A stretch of DNA of 15,895 bases, taken from contig NZ_JBASCI010000103.1 in NCBI RefSeq assembly GCF_049651565.1, forward strand, positions 1 to 15,895, in the 5' to 3' direction. The notes under the pieces are model-generated. The model made no database searches, was not told where the DNA came from, and was given only the letters and a program-made list of their open reading frames with translations. This document shows positions 6,673 to 15,776 of this stretch, piece by piece. The translations under genes and the position numbers were made by a program. The DNA is from Brooklawnia sp049651565 (GTDB taxonomy: Bacteria; Actinomycetota; Actinomycetes; Propionibacteriales; Propionibacteriaceae). The first letter of the stretch is position 1. Each line of letters opens with the position of its first letter.

Positions 6673-7500
6673 TCAGCCGGGCAGGACAACACTTCCATGG
6701 GCCACGACAACAGCAGGCCCGGAAAGGTACCCACGTTCCTGCGTGAGCTGCACCTGCAGGCGTCCGCCGGGGACGGTGACCTGCACCTCGCCGGTGCGGC
6801 GTCCCAACTGCGCCAGGTGGGCGGCCGCGGCAGCTACCACCCCGGTACCGCAGGACATGGTCTCGCCGACGCCGCGCTCGTGGACCCGCATCTGCAGGTC
6901 GTGCGCACCGGTGGGAACGATGAACTCGATGTTGACCCCGGCCGGGTACACCTCAGCGTCGAAGGCGGGCTGGCGACCCAGGTCGAGTTCGGCCAGTTCG
7001 GTCGGGTCATCGAGCACCACCACGGCGTGGGGATTGCCCACGTCAACCTGTCGGCCCTGGTACGCGCGGCTGTCGACGCTCACCCGGCTGGTCACATCAC
7101 CGACCGTCACCCTGCCCACGTCGATCCTGATGGACCCGTCGGCCTGCGGCCAGGCGGTGCGCAGGCCGGCCCGGGTGGCGATCGGCACCTGGCCGGGATC
7201 GGTCACCAGACCGGTCTCCAGCAGGTGCCGCACGAAGACCCGCAGCCCGTTGCCGCACATCTCCGCGACGGAGCCATCGGCGTTGCGGTAGTCCATGAAC
7301 CACAGGTCGGCATCGCCGGTCCATTCCGGCACCAGGTTCGCCCGCACCGCCCGCAGCAACCCGTCGCCGCCGATACCGGCCCTGCGGTCACACAGCCAGC
7401 GCACGGTGTCGGCGTCCAGTGGGCGCCGGTCGTCCGGGTCGACGACGAGGACGAAGTCGTTCAGCGTGCCGTGGCCCTTGGCGAAGTTCAGCGCTTCCAC
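6673..7500 (-). CDS. dapF: Diaminopimelate epimerase
   Basis: The protein has 275 residues. It converts LL-diaminopimelate to the meso form for lysine and peptidoglycan synthesis, in the cytoplasm. The opening FAKGHGTLNDFV matches the family N-terminus (K-x-x-G-x-x-N-D-F). The two catalytic cysteines are Cys82 in EMCGNGLR and Cys217 in MSCGTGVVA, and NPHAVV and RVHERGVGET are also conserved. The start is GTG at 7500, four nt after the miaA stop. The longer open frame to 7884 lies inside miaA and is not credible. The gene sits in the expected actinobacterial miaA-dapF-hflX order and is presumably cotranscribed with miaB and miaA. Confidence 0.95.
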   Translation of the reverse strand: MEALNFAKGHGTLNDFVLVVDPDDRRPLDADTVRWLCDRRAGIGGDGLLRAVRANLVPEWTGDADLWFMDYRNADGSVAEMCGNGLRVFVRHLLETGLVTDPGQVPIATRAGLRTAWPQADGSIRIDVGRVTVGDVTSRVSVDSRAYQGRQVDVGNPHAVVVLDDPTELAELDLGRQPAFDAEVYPAGVNIEFIVPTGAHDLQMRVHERGVGETMSCGTGVVAAAAAHLAQLGRRTGEVQVTVPGGRLQVQLTQERGYLSGPAVVVAHGSVVLPG

Positions 7501-7504
7501 AGAT

Positions 7505-8476
7505 TCAGTCTCGCACCGCTGGCCGGTCAAGGTCCAAGCCGGACGCGATAGTGGCCGCTGCGTCCGGGCTGCCCGCCGGCAGCCACCGGATGCGCGGGTC
7601 GCGTGCGAACCAGCCGAGCTGCTTGCGGGCGAACCGGCGGGTGCCGTCGATGGTGGACTGCCTGGCCTGTTCCTCGGTGATCTCGCCGTCGAGGAAGGCC
7701 AGAACCTGCTGGTAACCGAGGGCCCGGGACGCCGTGCGTCCCTCCCGCAGCCCGCGGGCGACCAGGGCCCGGACCTCATCCACCAGGCCGGCCTGCCACA
7801 TCCGGTCGACCCGGGTGGCGATCCGGGTGTCCATCTGGCCCCGTTCCAGTTGCAGCCCGAACTGGCGGACGTTCGCCAGCGCATGGCTGTGCTCGGGCAG
7901 CTGGGGGCTGAAGTCGCCGGTCAGTTCGATGACCTCGAGGGCGCGGACGATCCGGCGTCCATTACCGGGCAGGATGCCGGCGGCCGCCAGCGGGTGCCGC
8001 TCGGCCAGCACCCGGTGCAGCGCGGGCGCGCCGATGCGGTCGAGCTCGGCCTGCCACTTTCGGCGAATCGCCGGGTCGGTGCCCGGGAAGTCGAACCGGT
8101 CGACGATCGCCCGGATGTACAGACTGCTGCCGCCCACCAGGATCGGCAGCACGCCGGTTGAGCGCAGTTCGGCGATCACCTGCCTGGCCATTGTCTGGTA
8201 CTCGGCGACCGAGGCGGTCTGGGTGACGTCCATGATGTCGACCAGGTGGTGCGGCACCCTTGCCAGCTCGGCCGGGGTCGGTTTGGCGGTGCCGATGTCC
8301 ATGCCCCGGTAGACCAGCATCGAGTCGGCGTTGACCACCTCGGCCGGCTGACCACGGGCGGCGAGCAGCTCGGCCAGTTCGATCGCCAGGGCCGACTTGC
8401 CGCTGGCGGTCGGGCCGATCAGCACCGCCAGCGGCAGCGGCTCGTCCCCTGGTCGCGCCTGCGCCTCCGGCGGCAC
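7505..8476 (-). CDS. miaA: tRNA dimethylallyltransferase
   Basis: The protein has about 323 residues. It adds the dimethylallyl group to N6 of adenosine 37 in tRNAs that read U-initial codons, giving i6A, the substrate of MiaB encoded just upstream. Walker A is GPTASGKS (21-28), followed by DSMLVYRGMDIGTAKP (51-66), and VGGSSLYIRAI and RTASRALGYQQ are typical of the family. The start is uncertain. GTG at 8476 lies 4 nt after the miaB stop and gives a normal length; TTG at 8479 or a later GTG are alternatives, and none has a clear Shine-Dalgarno. The frame stays open upstream to 9070, but that part is a shadow of miaB. Tight spacing implies coupling to miaB. Confidence 0.94.
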   Translation of the reverse strand: MPPEAQARPGDEPLPLAVLIGPTASGKSALAIELAELLAARGQPAEVVNADSMLVYRGMDIGTAKPTPAELARVPHHLVDIMDVTQTASVAEYQTMARQVIAELRSTGVLPILVGGSSLYIRAIVDRFDFPGTDPAIRRKWQAELDRIGAPALHRVLAERHPLAAAGILPGNGRRIVRALEVIELTGDFSPQLPEHSHALANVRQFGLQLERGQMDTRIATRVDRMWQAGLVDEVRALVARGLREGRTASRALGYQQVLAFLDGEITEEQARQSTIDGTRRFARKQLGWFARDPRIRWLPAGSPDAAATIASGLDLDRPAVRD

Positions 8477-8480
8477 CAAG

Positions 8481-9953
8481 TCAGCGGCCTGCGATCGTCG
8501 GCAACCCCAGCCCGATGCCGGCCGGGCGCGGCTCGTGCAGCGCCTGCCAGGCGTCCCCACCCCTGGTTCGGCGCAGATTGCGGATCGGGGAATCGGCCAC
8601 CAGGTGATGCGGTGCGGCGTAGGTGACCTCCGCCTCGGCGATGTCCCCCGGCCGCGGCCGGAGGGTTTCGTCGGACGGCACGGCGACGTGCACCAGCCGG
8701 TTGTCGCGGGCGCGCCCGGAAATGCGGGCGGTGCGCTCGTCCTTGCGACCCTCCCCGGCCGCGAACAGCACCTCGACGGTTTGGCCGAGCTGGGCGGTGT
8801 TCTCCTGCCAGGAGATCTGTTCGACCTGTTGCACCAGGCGTTCGTAGCGGTCCTGGACGATCTCGGGCGGCACCTGGTCGGGCATGGTCGCGGCCGGCGT
8901 GCCGGGGCGGATCGAGTACTGGAAGGTGAAGGCCTGGCTGAACCGGGCCTGTCGCACCACGTCGAGGGTGGCCTGGAAGTCGTCCTCGGTCTCACCGGGG
9001 AACCCGACGATGATGTCGGTGGTGATGGCGGCGTGCGGCATCGCGGCGCGGACGCGGTCGAGGATGCCAAGGAACCGCTCGCTGCGGTAGCTCCGCCGCA
9101 TCTGGCGCAGCACCTTGTCGGAACCGGACTGCAGGGGCATGTGCAGGCTTGGCATCACGTTGGCGGTGTCGGCCATCGCCTCGATGACGTCGTCGGTGAA
9201 CGACGCCGGGTGCGGGCTGGTGAAGCGCACCCGTTCCAGCCCGGTCACCTCGCCGCAGGCGCGCAGCAGCTTCGCGAACGCCTGCCGGTCGCCGTACTCG
9301 ACGCCGTAGGTGTTCACGTTCTGACCGAGCAGGGTGACCTCCTGCACACCGGACGCCACCAGCATCTCGATCTCGCGCAGGATCTCCGCGGGCCGCCGGT
9401 CGGTCTCCTTGCCGCGCAGGCTCGGGACGATGCAGAAGGTGCAGGTGTTGTTGCAGCCGACGCTGACCGACACCCATGCTGCGTACGCCGATTCACGCCT
9501 GGTGGGCAGGTTCGACGGGAAGGTCTCCAGCGCCTCCACGATCTCCACCTGGGCGGCTTGCTGGACACGAGCCCGTTCCAGCAGCACTGGCAGGGTGCCG
9601 ATGTTGTTGGTACCGAAGACCACGTCCACCCACGGCGCCTTCTGGATGATCAGGTCGCGGTCCTTCTGCGCCATGCACCCGCCGACCGCGATCTGCATCC
9701 CCGGGCGAGTCCGCTTCAGCTTCGCCATATGGCCGAGGTTGCCGTAGAGCCGGTTGTCGGCGTTCTCGCGGACCGCGCAGGTGTTGAAGACCACGACGTC
9801 GGCGGCCGCGAGTTCCCGCCCGGCCGGCGGCGCGGCAACCAGGCCGGCCTCCTCGAGCAGTCCGGCGATGCGTTCGGAGTCGTGCTCATTCATTTGGCAG
9901 CCATAGGTGACTACCCGATAGGTGCGCGGATCGGCAGTAGGTGTGTTCGTCAT
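8481..9953 (-). CDS. miaB: tRNA-2-methylthio-N6-dimethylallyladenosine synthase
   Basis: The protein has 490 residues. This radical-SAM methylthiotransferase converts i6A37 to ms2i6A37 in tRNA. The N-terminal UPF0004 domain (about 12-130) carries cluster ligands Cys19, Cys59 and Cys93. The radical-SAM motif CNNTCTFC gives Cys167, Cys171 and Cys174. The TRAM RNA-binding domain is about 385-450. A 35-residue tail after TRAM is Arg- and Gly-rich and not obviously conserved. The start is ATG at 9953, without a convincing Shine-Dalgarno; TACAGT lies nine bases upstream (9968-9963) and may be a -10 element. Pairing with miaA 4 nt downstream places successive enzymes of one tRNA modification in one operon. 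Confidence 0.96.
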   Translation of the reverse strand: MTNTPTADPRTYRVVTYGCQMNEHDSERIAGLLEEAGLVAAPPAGRELAAADVVVFNTCAVRENADNRLYGNLGHMAKLKRTRPGMQIAVGGCMAQKDRDLIIQKAPWVDVVFGTNNIGTLPVLLERARVQQAAQVEIVEALETFPSNLPTRRESAYAAWVSVSVGCNNTCTFCIVPSLRGKETDRRPAEILREIEMLVASGVQEVTLLGQNVNTYGVEYGDRQAFAKLLRACGEVTGLERVRFTSPHPASFTDDVIEAMADTANVMPSLHMPLQSGSDKVLRQMRRSYRSERFLGILDRVRAAMPHAAITTDIIVGFPGETEDDFQATLDVVRQARFSQAFTFQYSIRPGTPAATMPDQVPPEIVQDRYERLVQQVEQISWQENTAQLGQTVEVLFAAGEGRKDERTARISGRARDNRLVHVAVPSDETLRPRPGDIAEAEVTYAAPHHLVADSPIRNLRRTRGGDAWQALHEPRPAGIGLGLPTIAGR

Positions 9954-10016
9954 GGCGAGTCCACTGTAGACGGTGTGGCGCGACGCCTCACCATCGCCGG
10001 CCGCGGCCCGGACGCG

Positions 10017-11486
10017 CTACTGCGCCATCTCGGTGGCCCGGGTCTCGCGGATCACGGTCACCTTGATGCGCCCGGGGTAGACCAGCTCCTTCTCGACCTC
10101 GTCGGCGATCCGTCGCGCCAGGTGTTGGGCGCCGGAGTCGTCGACCTGGTCTGGCAGCACCATCACCCTGATCTCGCGGCCGGCCTGCAGTGCGTAGGCC
10201 TTCTCGACCCCCGGCTGTCTGGTCGCGACCTCCTCCAGCCGGTCGAGCCGGCGGACGTACGCTTCCACGCTTTCGCGCCTGGCACCGGGCCGCGAACTGG
10301 ATATCGCATCGGCGACCTGCACCAGCACGTCCACGGCGGTCTCGGGGGCCACCTCATTGTGGTGGGCCGCGATGGCGTGGACGACCGCTTCGGACTGGCC
10401 GTGCCGGCGCGCCAGGTCGGCGCCGGCGGCGGCGTGCGATCCTTCGCCGTGGGTGATCACGGCCTTGCCGAGGTCGTGCAGGAAGGCGGCCCGGCGACAG
10501 GTCTCGACGTCCAGGCGCAGTTCGGCGGCCATGGCACCGGCCAGCCGGGCGCATTCGGAGCTGTGCTCCAGTACGTTCTGGCCGTAGCTGGTGCGAAAGC
10601 CGAGCGCGCCGATGGTGGGTAGCAGGCCGCGTCCGATGCCCGTCAGGCCGAGCTCATCGATGGCCTGCTGCGCCGCCTGCACGCAGGTGCGTTCGACGTT
10701 GCGGGTGGCCTTCTCATGGGCCTCCTCGATCCGCGCCGGGTCGATGCGGCCGTCGGCGACCAACTCCACCAGCGCCTGCCGGGCCGCCTCGCGGCGAACC
10801 GGGTCGAAGCAACTCAACAGCACCAGGCCGGGGGTGTCGTCCACCATCAGGGTCACCCCGGTCAGCTGCTCGAAGGCTCGGATGTTGCGGCCCTCACGGC
10901 CGATGATGCGACCCTTCATGTCCTCGCTGGGCAGGTCGACGCTGGTGACGACCGCTTCGGACGCCTGCCCGACTGCCACCCGCTCGATCGCGATGGTCAC
11001 CACCCGGCTGGCCTCGGCCTCCGCCCGCTGGATCACTTCATCGGAGATCTCCTTGGCCCGCTGCTCGGCGTCGTCGCGAGCGAGCTGTTCGGCTGTTGCC
11101 AGCACCTCGGCGCGGGCGTCGGAGACCCGGAGGCCACCGATCCGCTCCAGTTCGGCGAGCGCCCGGGCGGTGAGGTCTGCGTGCTCGGTCCGCACTGCCG
11201 CCAGGTGTTCCCGGTCGGCATCCAGCCGCTCGCGATCGCGCTGGATGCCTGCGGCCAGCTCCGAGAGTCGCTCCTCGCGCACAGCCAGGCGCTGCTCACG
11301 CTCGTCGAGGCGGCTTCGACTGGCGACCAGCTCCTCGCGCGCGGCCACCAGCTCCTGCCGGGCAGCAAGGAGTTCGTCGGGTGCGACCGTCGCCGTCGCA
11401 GGTTCGCGCCGACGCCTTGCCAGGTACCCCTGAGCAACCAGGGCGCAGGCCAACACGGCCGCCACGATCCCGAGCAGCACCTCCAT
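10017..11486 (-). CDS. rny: Ribonuclease Y
   Basis: The protein has 489 residues. RNase Y is a membrane-anchored endoribonuclease that initiates mRNA decay. An N-terminal membrane helix (about 3-22, followed by ARRRRE) leads into a long charged coiled coil (about 35-160). The KH domain carries GRIIGREGRNIRAFE (192-206). The HD domain carries His337-Asp338 in FLHDLGK, with further histidines at 308, 351 and 375/376. The C-terminal domain ends RIKVTVIRETRATEMAQ. The start ATG at 11486 has GGAGGA seven bases upstream. The gene lies between recX (73 nt upstream) and miaB (63 nt downstream), a known position for rny in several actinobacterial groups. Length is slightly below the ~520 residues of Bacillus, mainly from a shorter coiled coil. 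Confidence 0.95.
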   Translation of the reverse strand: MEVLLGIVAAVLACALVAQGYLARRRREPATATVAPDELLAARQELVAAREELVASRSRLDEREQRLAVREERLSELAAGIQRDRERLDADREHLAAVRTEHADLTARALAELERIGGLRVSDARAEVLATAEQLARDDAEQRAKEISDEVIQRAEAEASRVVTIAIERVAVGQASEAVVTSVDLPSEDMKGRIIGREGRNIRAFEQLTGVTLMVDDTPGLVLLSCFDPVRREAARQALVELVADGRIDPARIEEAHEKATRNVERTCVQAAQQAIDELGLTGIGRGLLPTIGALGFRTSYGQNVLEHSSECARLAGAMAAELRLDVETCRRAAFLHDLGKAVITHGEGSHAAAGADLARRHGQSEAVVHAIAAHHNEVAPETAVDVLVQVADAISSSRPGARRESVEAYVRRLDRLEEVATRQPGVEKAYALQAGREIRVMVLPDQVDDSGAQHLARRIADEVEKELVYPGRIKVTVIRETRATEMAQ

Positions 11487-11559
11487 CGGCTATTCCTCCT
11501 TGACCATTCCGCTATGCCTGACAGTATCGTCAGCCCCCGCGGGAGCGCCGTAGGGCACC

Positions 11560-12087
11560 TCAGGAGTCATCGGAACCCGCGTCGGGACGCTCGGCCAGCA
11601 CCTGCTTGGCGGTACGCCAGGCCAGGTCGCCGCTGAAGCCACGTCGACCGAGGGTGCCCACCAGCCTGCGCAGTGCGACGTCGTAGGGCTGGCCGGCCAG
11701 TGCGCGCGCCTTGGCGGTGGCCAGCTGGAGCGCCGCGTCCGCTTCAGCGTCATGGTCAATGGCCGCCACCGCGCCGGCGATGACGTCATCGTCCAAACCC
11801 TTCCGCCGCAACTCGGCGACCAGCGCCCGGCGCGGCAACTTGCGTCCACGATGCCGCGACTCGACCCACTGGTTGGCGAATGCCGCGTCGTCCAGCAGGC
11901 CGACCTGCTCGAAGCGGTCGAGCACCCGCTCGATGACTTCGTCGGCGGCACCCTTGCGCTGCAGGTAGCTGCCCAACTCGGCGCGCCCGTAGGCGCGCCG
12001 GTCGAGCGCCTTGAGCGCCATCTCACGGGTGACCGAATAAGGATCAGGCTCGGGGCTCGGGAAGTCGCCGTCGCGGCCGGTGGTCAC
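11560..12087 (-). CDS. recX: RecX, regulatory partner of RecA
   Basis: The protein has 175 residues. RecX binds RecA filaments and inhibits their extension and activities, tempering recombination and the SOS response. Residues 18-165 show the three-helix repeat pattern of the family: REMALKALDRRAYGRAELGSYLQRKG, then the VGLLDDAAFANQWVESR core, then LRRKGLDDDVI and LRRLVGTLGRRGFS. The start is GTG at 12087, immediately after the recA stop (TAA then GTG, no gap), so translation is likely coupled and RecX made at lower level. The N-terminal 17 residues are Pro- and Asp-rich. An overlapping frame at 11490-12026 is a shadow. Confidence 0.93.
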   Translation of the reverse strand: MTTGRDGDFPSPEPDPYSVTREMALKALDRRAYGRAELGSYLQRKGAADEVIERVLDRFEQVGLLDDAAFANQWVESRHRGRKLPRRALVAELRRKGLDDDVIAGAVAAIDHDAEADAALQLATAKARALAGQPYDVALRRLVGTLGRRGFSGDLAWRTAKQVLAERPDAGSDDS

Positions 12088-13149
<1,062 letters not shown>

Positions 13150-13298
13150 CTGTTCATCCTCTCTTGGCGCCAAGTGCCTTAGCGAGCTGGGTGGTGGACC
13201 CGGGTATCAGGAATGTAGGCGGTCGTACTGACATTTCGTCATCTTGCCGAAGGCTTGTGGACAACTCCGCTGCTCAGCTGACCTGCAGACTACTTTAA

Positions 13299-13314
13299 CC
13301 GAACGCACGTTCGA
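13299..13314. promoter_or_regulatory. SOS box of recA
   Basis: Read on the minus strand the site is TCGAACGTGCGTTCGG, matching TCGAAC-N4-GTTCGA at all but the last base. It lies between DUF3046 and recA, 31 nt beyond the DUF3046 stop, so it acts on recA. Confidence 0.92.
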
Positions 13315-13324
13315 TGACGGCATC

Positions 13325-13330
13325 TGTCAA
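13325..13330 (-). promoter_or_regulatory. Possible -35 element of the recA promoter
   Basis: TTGACA matches the -35 consensus on the minus strand and lies 10 nt upstream of the SOS box. A convincing -10 at 16-18 nt is not visible (TGCGTT at 17 nt, within the operator). TTAAAGT just past the box (13298-13292) is an alternative -10 with its own -35. Confidence 0.45.
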
Positions 13331-13344
13331 GCGTGTCGCCGTTC

Positions 13345-13539
13345 CTATCGGTCGGTGGCCGGCAGTTCCAGCCGGCTCCACACCGCCCGCCAGATGGTCT
13401 TGCAGTCCACCCCGGCCGCCAGTGCTTCGACGACCGTGCGTCCGCCGAGTTCGGCCAGCACCATCTGCTCGGCCCAGACCGCCGCGTAGCCCGCGCCCAG
13501 GTGGGTTCTCATTCGCTGCCACAGCTCGGCTTCGCGCAT
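13345..13539 (-). CDS. DUF3046 protein, conserved actinobacterial recA neighbour
   Basis: The protein has 64 residues and is full length for the family. The opening REAELWQRMRTHLGAGYAAVWAEQ and the core LAELGGRTVVEALAAGVDCKTIWRAVW match DUF3046, a small soluble helical protein found upstream of recA in many actinobacteria. Its function is not known. The ATG at 13539 has no Shine-Dalgarno, but TAGTCT lies exactly six bases upstream, so the transcript is probably leaderless. The SOS box lies downstream of this gene, so it should not itself be LexA-controlled unless readthrough occurs. Confidence 0.93.
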   Translation of the reverse strand: MREAELWQRMRTHLGAGYAAVWAEQMVLAELGGRTVVEALAAGVDCKTIWRAVWSRLELPATDR

Positions 13540-13545
13540 GCGCCA

Positions 13546-13551
13546 AGACTA
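13546..13551 (-). promoter_or_regulatory. -10 element of DUF3046, probably leaderless transcript
   Basis: TAGTCT on the minus strand fits TANNNT and is followed by six bases and then the ATG at 13539, the same geometry as at lexA. No good -35 is seen, which is common at such promoters. Confidence 0.5.
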
Positions 13552-13570
13552 GGGCAGCACCCGAAATGGA

Positions 13571-13599
13571 CGGCGGTTGGACCACGCCGCCAACCGCCG
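13571..13599. terminator. Hairpin terminator downstream of the GH3 gene
   Basis: CGGCGGTTGG (13571-13580) pairs without mismatch with CCAACCGCCG (13590-13599) around a 9-nt loop. It lies 34 nt past the GH3 stop on the minus strand and shields DUF3046 and recA from readthrough. Confidence 0.75.
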
Positions 13600-13632
13600 C
13601 AGGCCCAACCGTGATTCGTCATCCAAACCGCC

Positions 13633-15480
13633 TCAGCCGACGCTGACTACCTGGCTGAACGGGGTGTCCTCGCTGGAGGTGCCGACGTGAACGGTGTAGT
13701 CGCCCGGCAACACTGCGAAGCCGCGCGAGCAGTAGTCCCAGACACTGAACGGGTGGTTGGTGGCCGCGGGGTCGATCACGATCTCGACGTCCCGCGACTC
13801 CCCCGGTTCCAGGTACTCCTTGGCGAAGCCCACCAGGCGCTTGGGCGGCTGGCCCGCCCCCGGCACACCCAGGTAGACCTGCACCACTTCGGCCCCGGCC
13901 CGTTCGCCGGTGTTGGTCAGCCGTGCCCGCACCGTCACCGGCTGGTTACCGTTGAACCCTTCGGCGTCCACCGAGATATCGGCGAGGTCGAAGGTGGTGT
14001 ACGACAGGCCGTGGCCGAAGCAGAACAGCGGCTCGATGCCCTGGGCCTGGAACCAGCGGTATCCCATCTCCAGGCCCTCGGTGTAGCGGATCACCGGGTA
14101 GCCGGCACCCTCGTCGGTGCCCGGGTAGCGCTCGGGGTGGTTGGCGTACAGGGTGTCGTCCGCCGAACGCGGGTAGGTGGTGGGCACCTTGCCCGACGGG
14201 TTCACCCGGCCGAACAGCAGGTCGGGCACGACGTGGCCGTCCTCGGCGCCCTGGTTCCAGACCTCGAGGATGGTGGATGCCTTGTCGACCCAGGGCATCA
14301 GCACCGGCGCCGAGTCCTTCATCACCACCACGGTGTTCTTGTTGACGCCGAGCAGGGCGTCCAGCATCTCGTTCTGCTGGTTGAACATGTTCGGGCTGGG
14401 CATGTCGGCGCCCTCGGTGGCGACCAGGCCAGCCATCAGGATGACCGTGTCTGCGGCCCTGGCGGCCTCGATCGCCAGCTCGAGGTTCGACAGGTCGTCG
14501 GCCACGATGAAGCTGTCCGCGGTCGCGTCGGCGCCCATCTCGGTGAGAATGTCCCGTAGCCCCTCCAGCGGTGCCACCGTGTACAGCGGGTCCACCTTGG
14601 ACGAACCGCCGCCACCCTGGGTGGCGTGCTCGGCGAACTTGGACTGGCCGATGATGACCAGCTGGCCGGTCGGGTTGGTGATCGGCAACAGCCCGGCGTC
14701 GTTCTTCAGCAGCACCGCCATCTGGGCGCCCAGCCGGCGCGCGGTGGCGCCGTTGGCTGCTGCGTCGATCTCACCGGGATCGTATGGGCGCTCGAACTGG
14801 CCGAACCGGAACATCTGCGTGAACCGCCTTATCAATGCCCGGTCGATGGTCTTCATCTCGAGGCTGGTGTCATTCAGCGCGTTGGTGATGTTGGTCTGGT
14901 TCAGCCACTTGGCATCCGGCATCTCATGGTCGAGGCCCGCGTTTGAGTGAGTCGCCGCCGACCTGGTCGACCAGAAGTCGGACTGCACGTAACCCTCGAA
15001 GCCCCAGTCGTCGCGCAGCACGTCGTGCAGGGTGTGGCGGTACTCGGTGGCGTAGACGCCGCGGATCCGGTTGTAGGCGCTCATGAGGGCGGCGACCTCG
15101 CCGTCGGTGACCAGCATCTCGAATGGCAGCAGGTAGAGCTCACGCAGCACGTGCTCGTCGAGCTCGACGCTGGTGCGGAAGCGCTCGTACTCCTGGTCGT
15201 TGACGACGTAGTGCTTGCCCATGGCGATGATGTCGTGCGCCTGGATCGCCCTGGTGATCTCGACGCCCATCACACCGGACAGGTAGGGGTCTTCGGAGAA
15301 GTACTCGAAGTTGCGACCGGCGATGGTGGTGCGGTGCAGGTTCACCGCCGGACCCTCCAGCACATGCTGGCCCAGCGTGGCGGTCTCCGAGCCGATCACG
15401 TCGCCGTACTCGCGGGCCACTTCGGTGTCGAAGGACGCCGCCACCCCGATGGTCATTGGCAGCGCGGTGGCCGGTGGGCT
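13633..15480 (-). pseudogene. Glycoside hydrolase family 3 (beta-glucosidase-like), 5' end displaced
   Basis: About 615 residues of a GH3 enzyme are encoded, from SPPATALPMTIGVAA to the end. The frame is open upstream to 15765, but codons beyond 15480 are antisense to real GH3 N-terminal sequence on the plus strand, so that extension is spurious. Visible features are FEYFSEDPYLSG, GKHYVVNDQEYERFRTS, the nucleophile motif VQSDFWS with Asp at 14979-14977, a GGGGSSKV segment in the second domain, FGHGLSYTTF, and a fibronectin-III-like C-terminal domain. There is no signal peptide. The first ~90 residues of the barrel, including the usual NGPxGV segment, are missing in this strand. The first ATG in the remaining piece is at 15456 without a ribosome binding site, so an active product is unlikely. 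Either a rearranged pseudogene or an assembly chimera. Confidence 0.82.
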
Positions 15481-15667
15481 GCGATGACTCTGGAGCAGAA
15501 GATCGCCCAGCTGCATGGCGCAATGGAGACCATCGACATCTACGCGACCTTGAACCAGCACATGACCGAGGAGGAGATGGCGCAGCTTGCTTGCCCAGAT
15601 CCAGGTGGAACGACACGTGGCGGCGATCGACGGACTCGGCATTCCCCGGTTCCGGATCACCAACGGC
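15481..15667 (+). pseudogene. Displaced, inverted fragment of the GH3 gene (first barrel part)
   Basis: On the plus strand the frame from 15484 reads MTLEQKIAQLHGAMETIDIY and continues to EEEMAQL. A one-base shift near 15586 moves the match to a second frame, LAQIQVERHVAAIDGLGIP and then RFRITNG, ending at 15667. This is the normal GH3 start of the catalytic domain and would precede SPPATALP after a short NGPVGVG-type loop of about ten residues, which is absent. It lies head to head with the remainder of the gene at 15480/15481. The segment lacks its own start signals and is not expressed as a useful protein. Confidence 0.78.
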
Positions 15668-15696
15668 TCCCATTCGCGACTGATTTTCCCGACCAC

Positions 15697-15771
15697 AGGA
15701 GATCCCGCATGCCTATCCCCGAATCGAAGCCCTGGTTGGACACCACCAAACCAGCCGCGGTTCATGCCATC
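15697..15771 (+). pseudogene. Displaced 5' end of the GH3 gene (ribosome binding site, start and first ~20 codons)
   Basis: AGGAG (15697-15701) lies seven bases before an ATG at 15709 that opens MPIPESKPWLDTTKPAAVHA. The PWLDT element is typical of the first residues of this GH3 type and should run directly into the MTLEQKIAQL segment now found at 15484, upstream of it. The frame ends at a TGA at 15784-15786 inside the following insertion sequence. The short stretch 15668-15696 looks like the gene's own 5' leader. Confidence 0.6.
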
Positions 15772-15776
15772 CTAGG

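Noticed and set aside
7501..7884. Upstream extension of the dapF frame to 7884
   Set aside because: It overlaps miaA, and DapF homology begins at FAKGHGTLNDF right after the GTG at 7500.
8477..9070. Upstream extension of the miaA frame to 9070
   Set aside because: It lies inside miaB in another frame and encodes Arg/Pro/Ser-rich shadow sequence, while the MiaA P-loop appears only after 8476.
8397..10622. Plus-strand open frame of 741 codons opposite miaB, miaA and rny
   Set aside because: It is antisense to well-recognised genes, has low-complexity Gly/Val/Asp/His-rich composition typical of GC-rich shadow frames, and has no recognisable domain.
11490..12026. Alternative frame overlapping recX
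   Set aside because: The RecX family pattern is in the other frame (11560-12087); this one is Arg/Ser/Pro-rich shadow sequence.
13150..13173. Upstream ATG for recA adding MAPREDEQ
   Set aside because: The eight-residue extension lacks a ribosome binding site, while the ATG at 13149 has a good one and gives the usual RecA N-terminus.
15481..15765. N-terminal 95 residues of the 710-codon minus-strand GH3 frame
   Set aside because: They show no GH3 similarity and lie opposite true GH3 N-terminal codons on the plus strand, so they are a chance extension.
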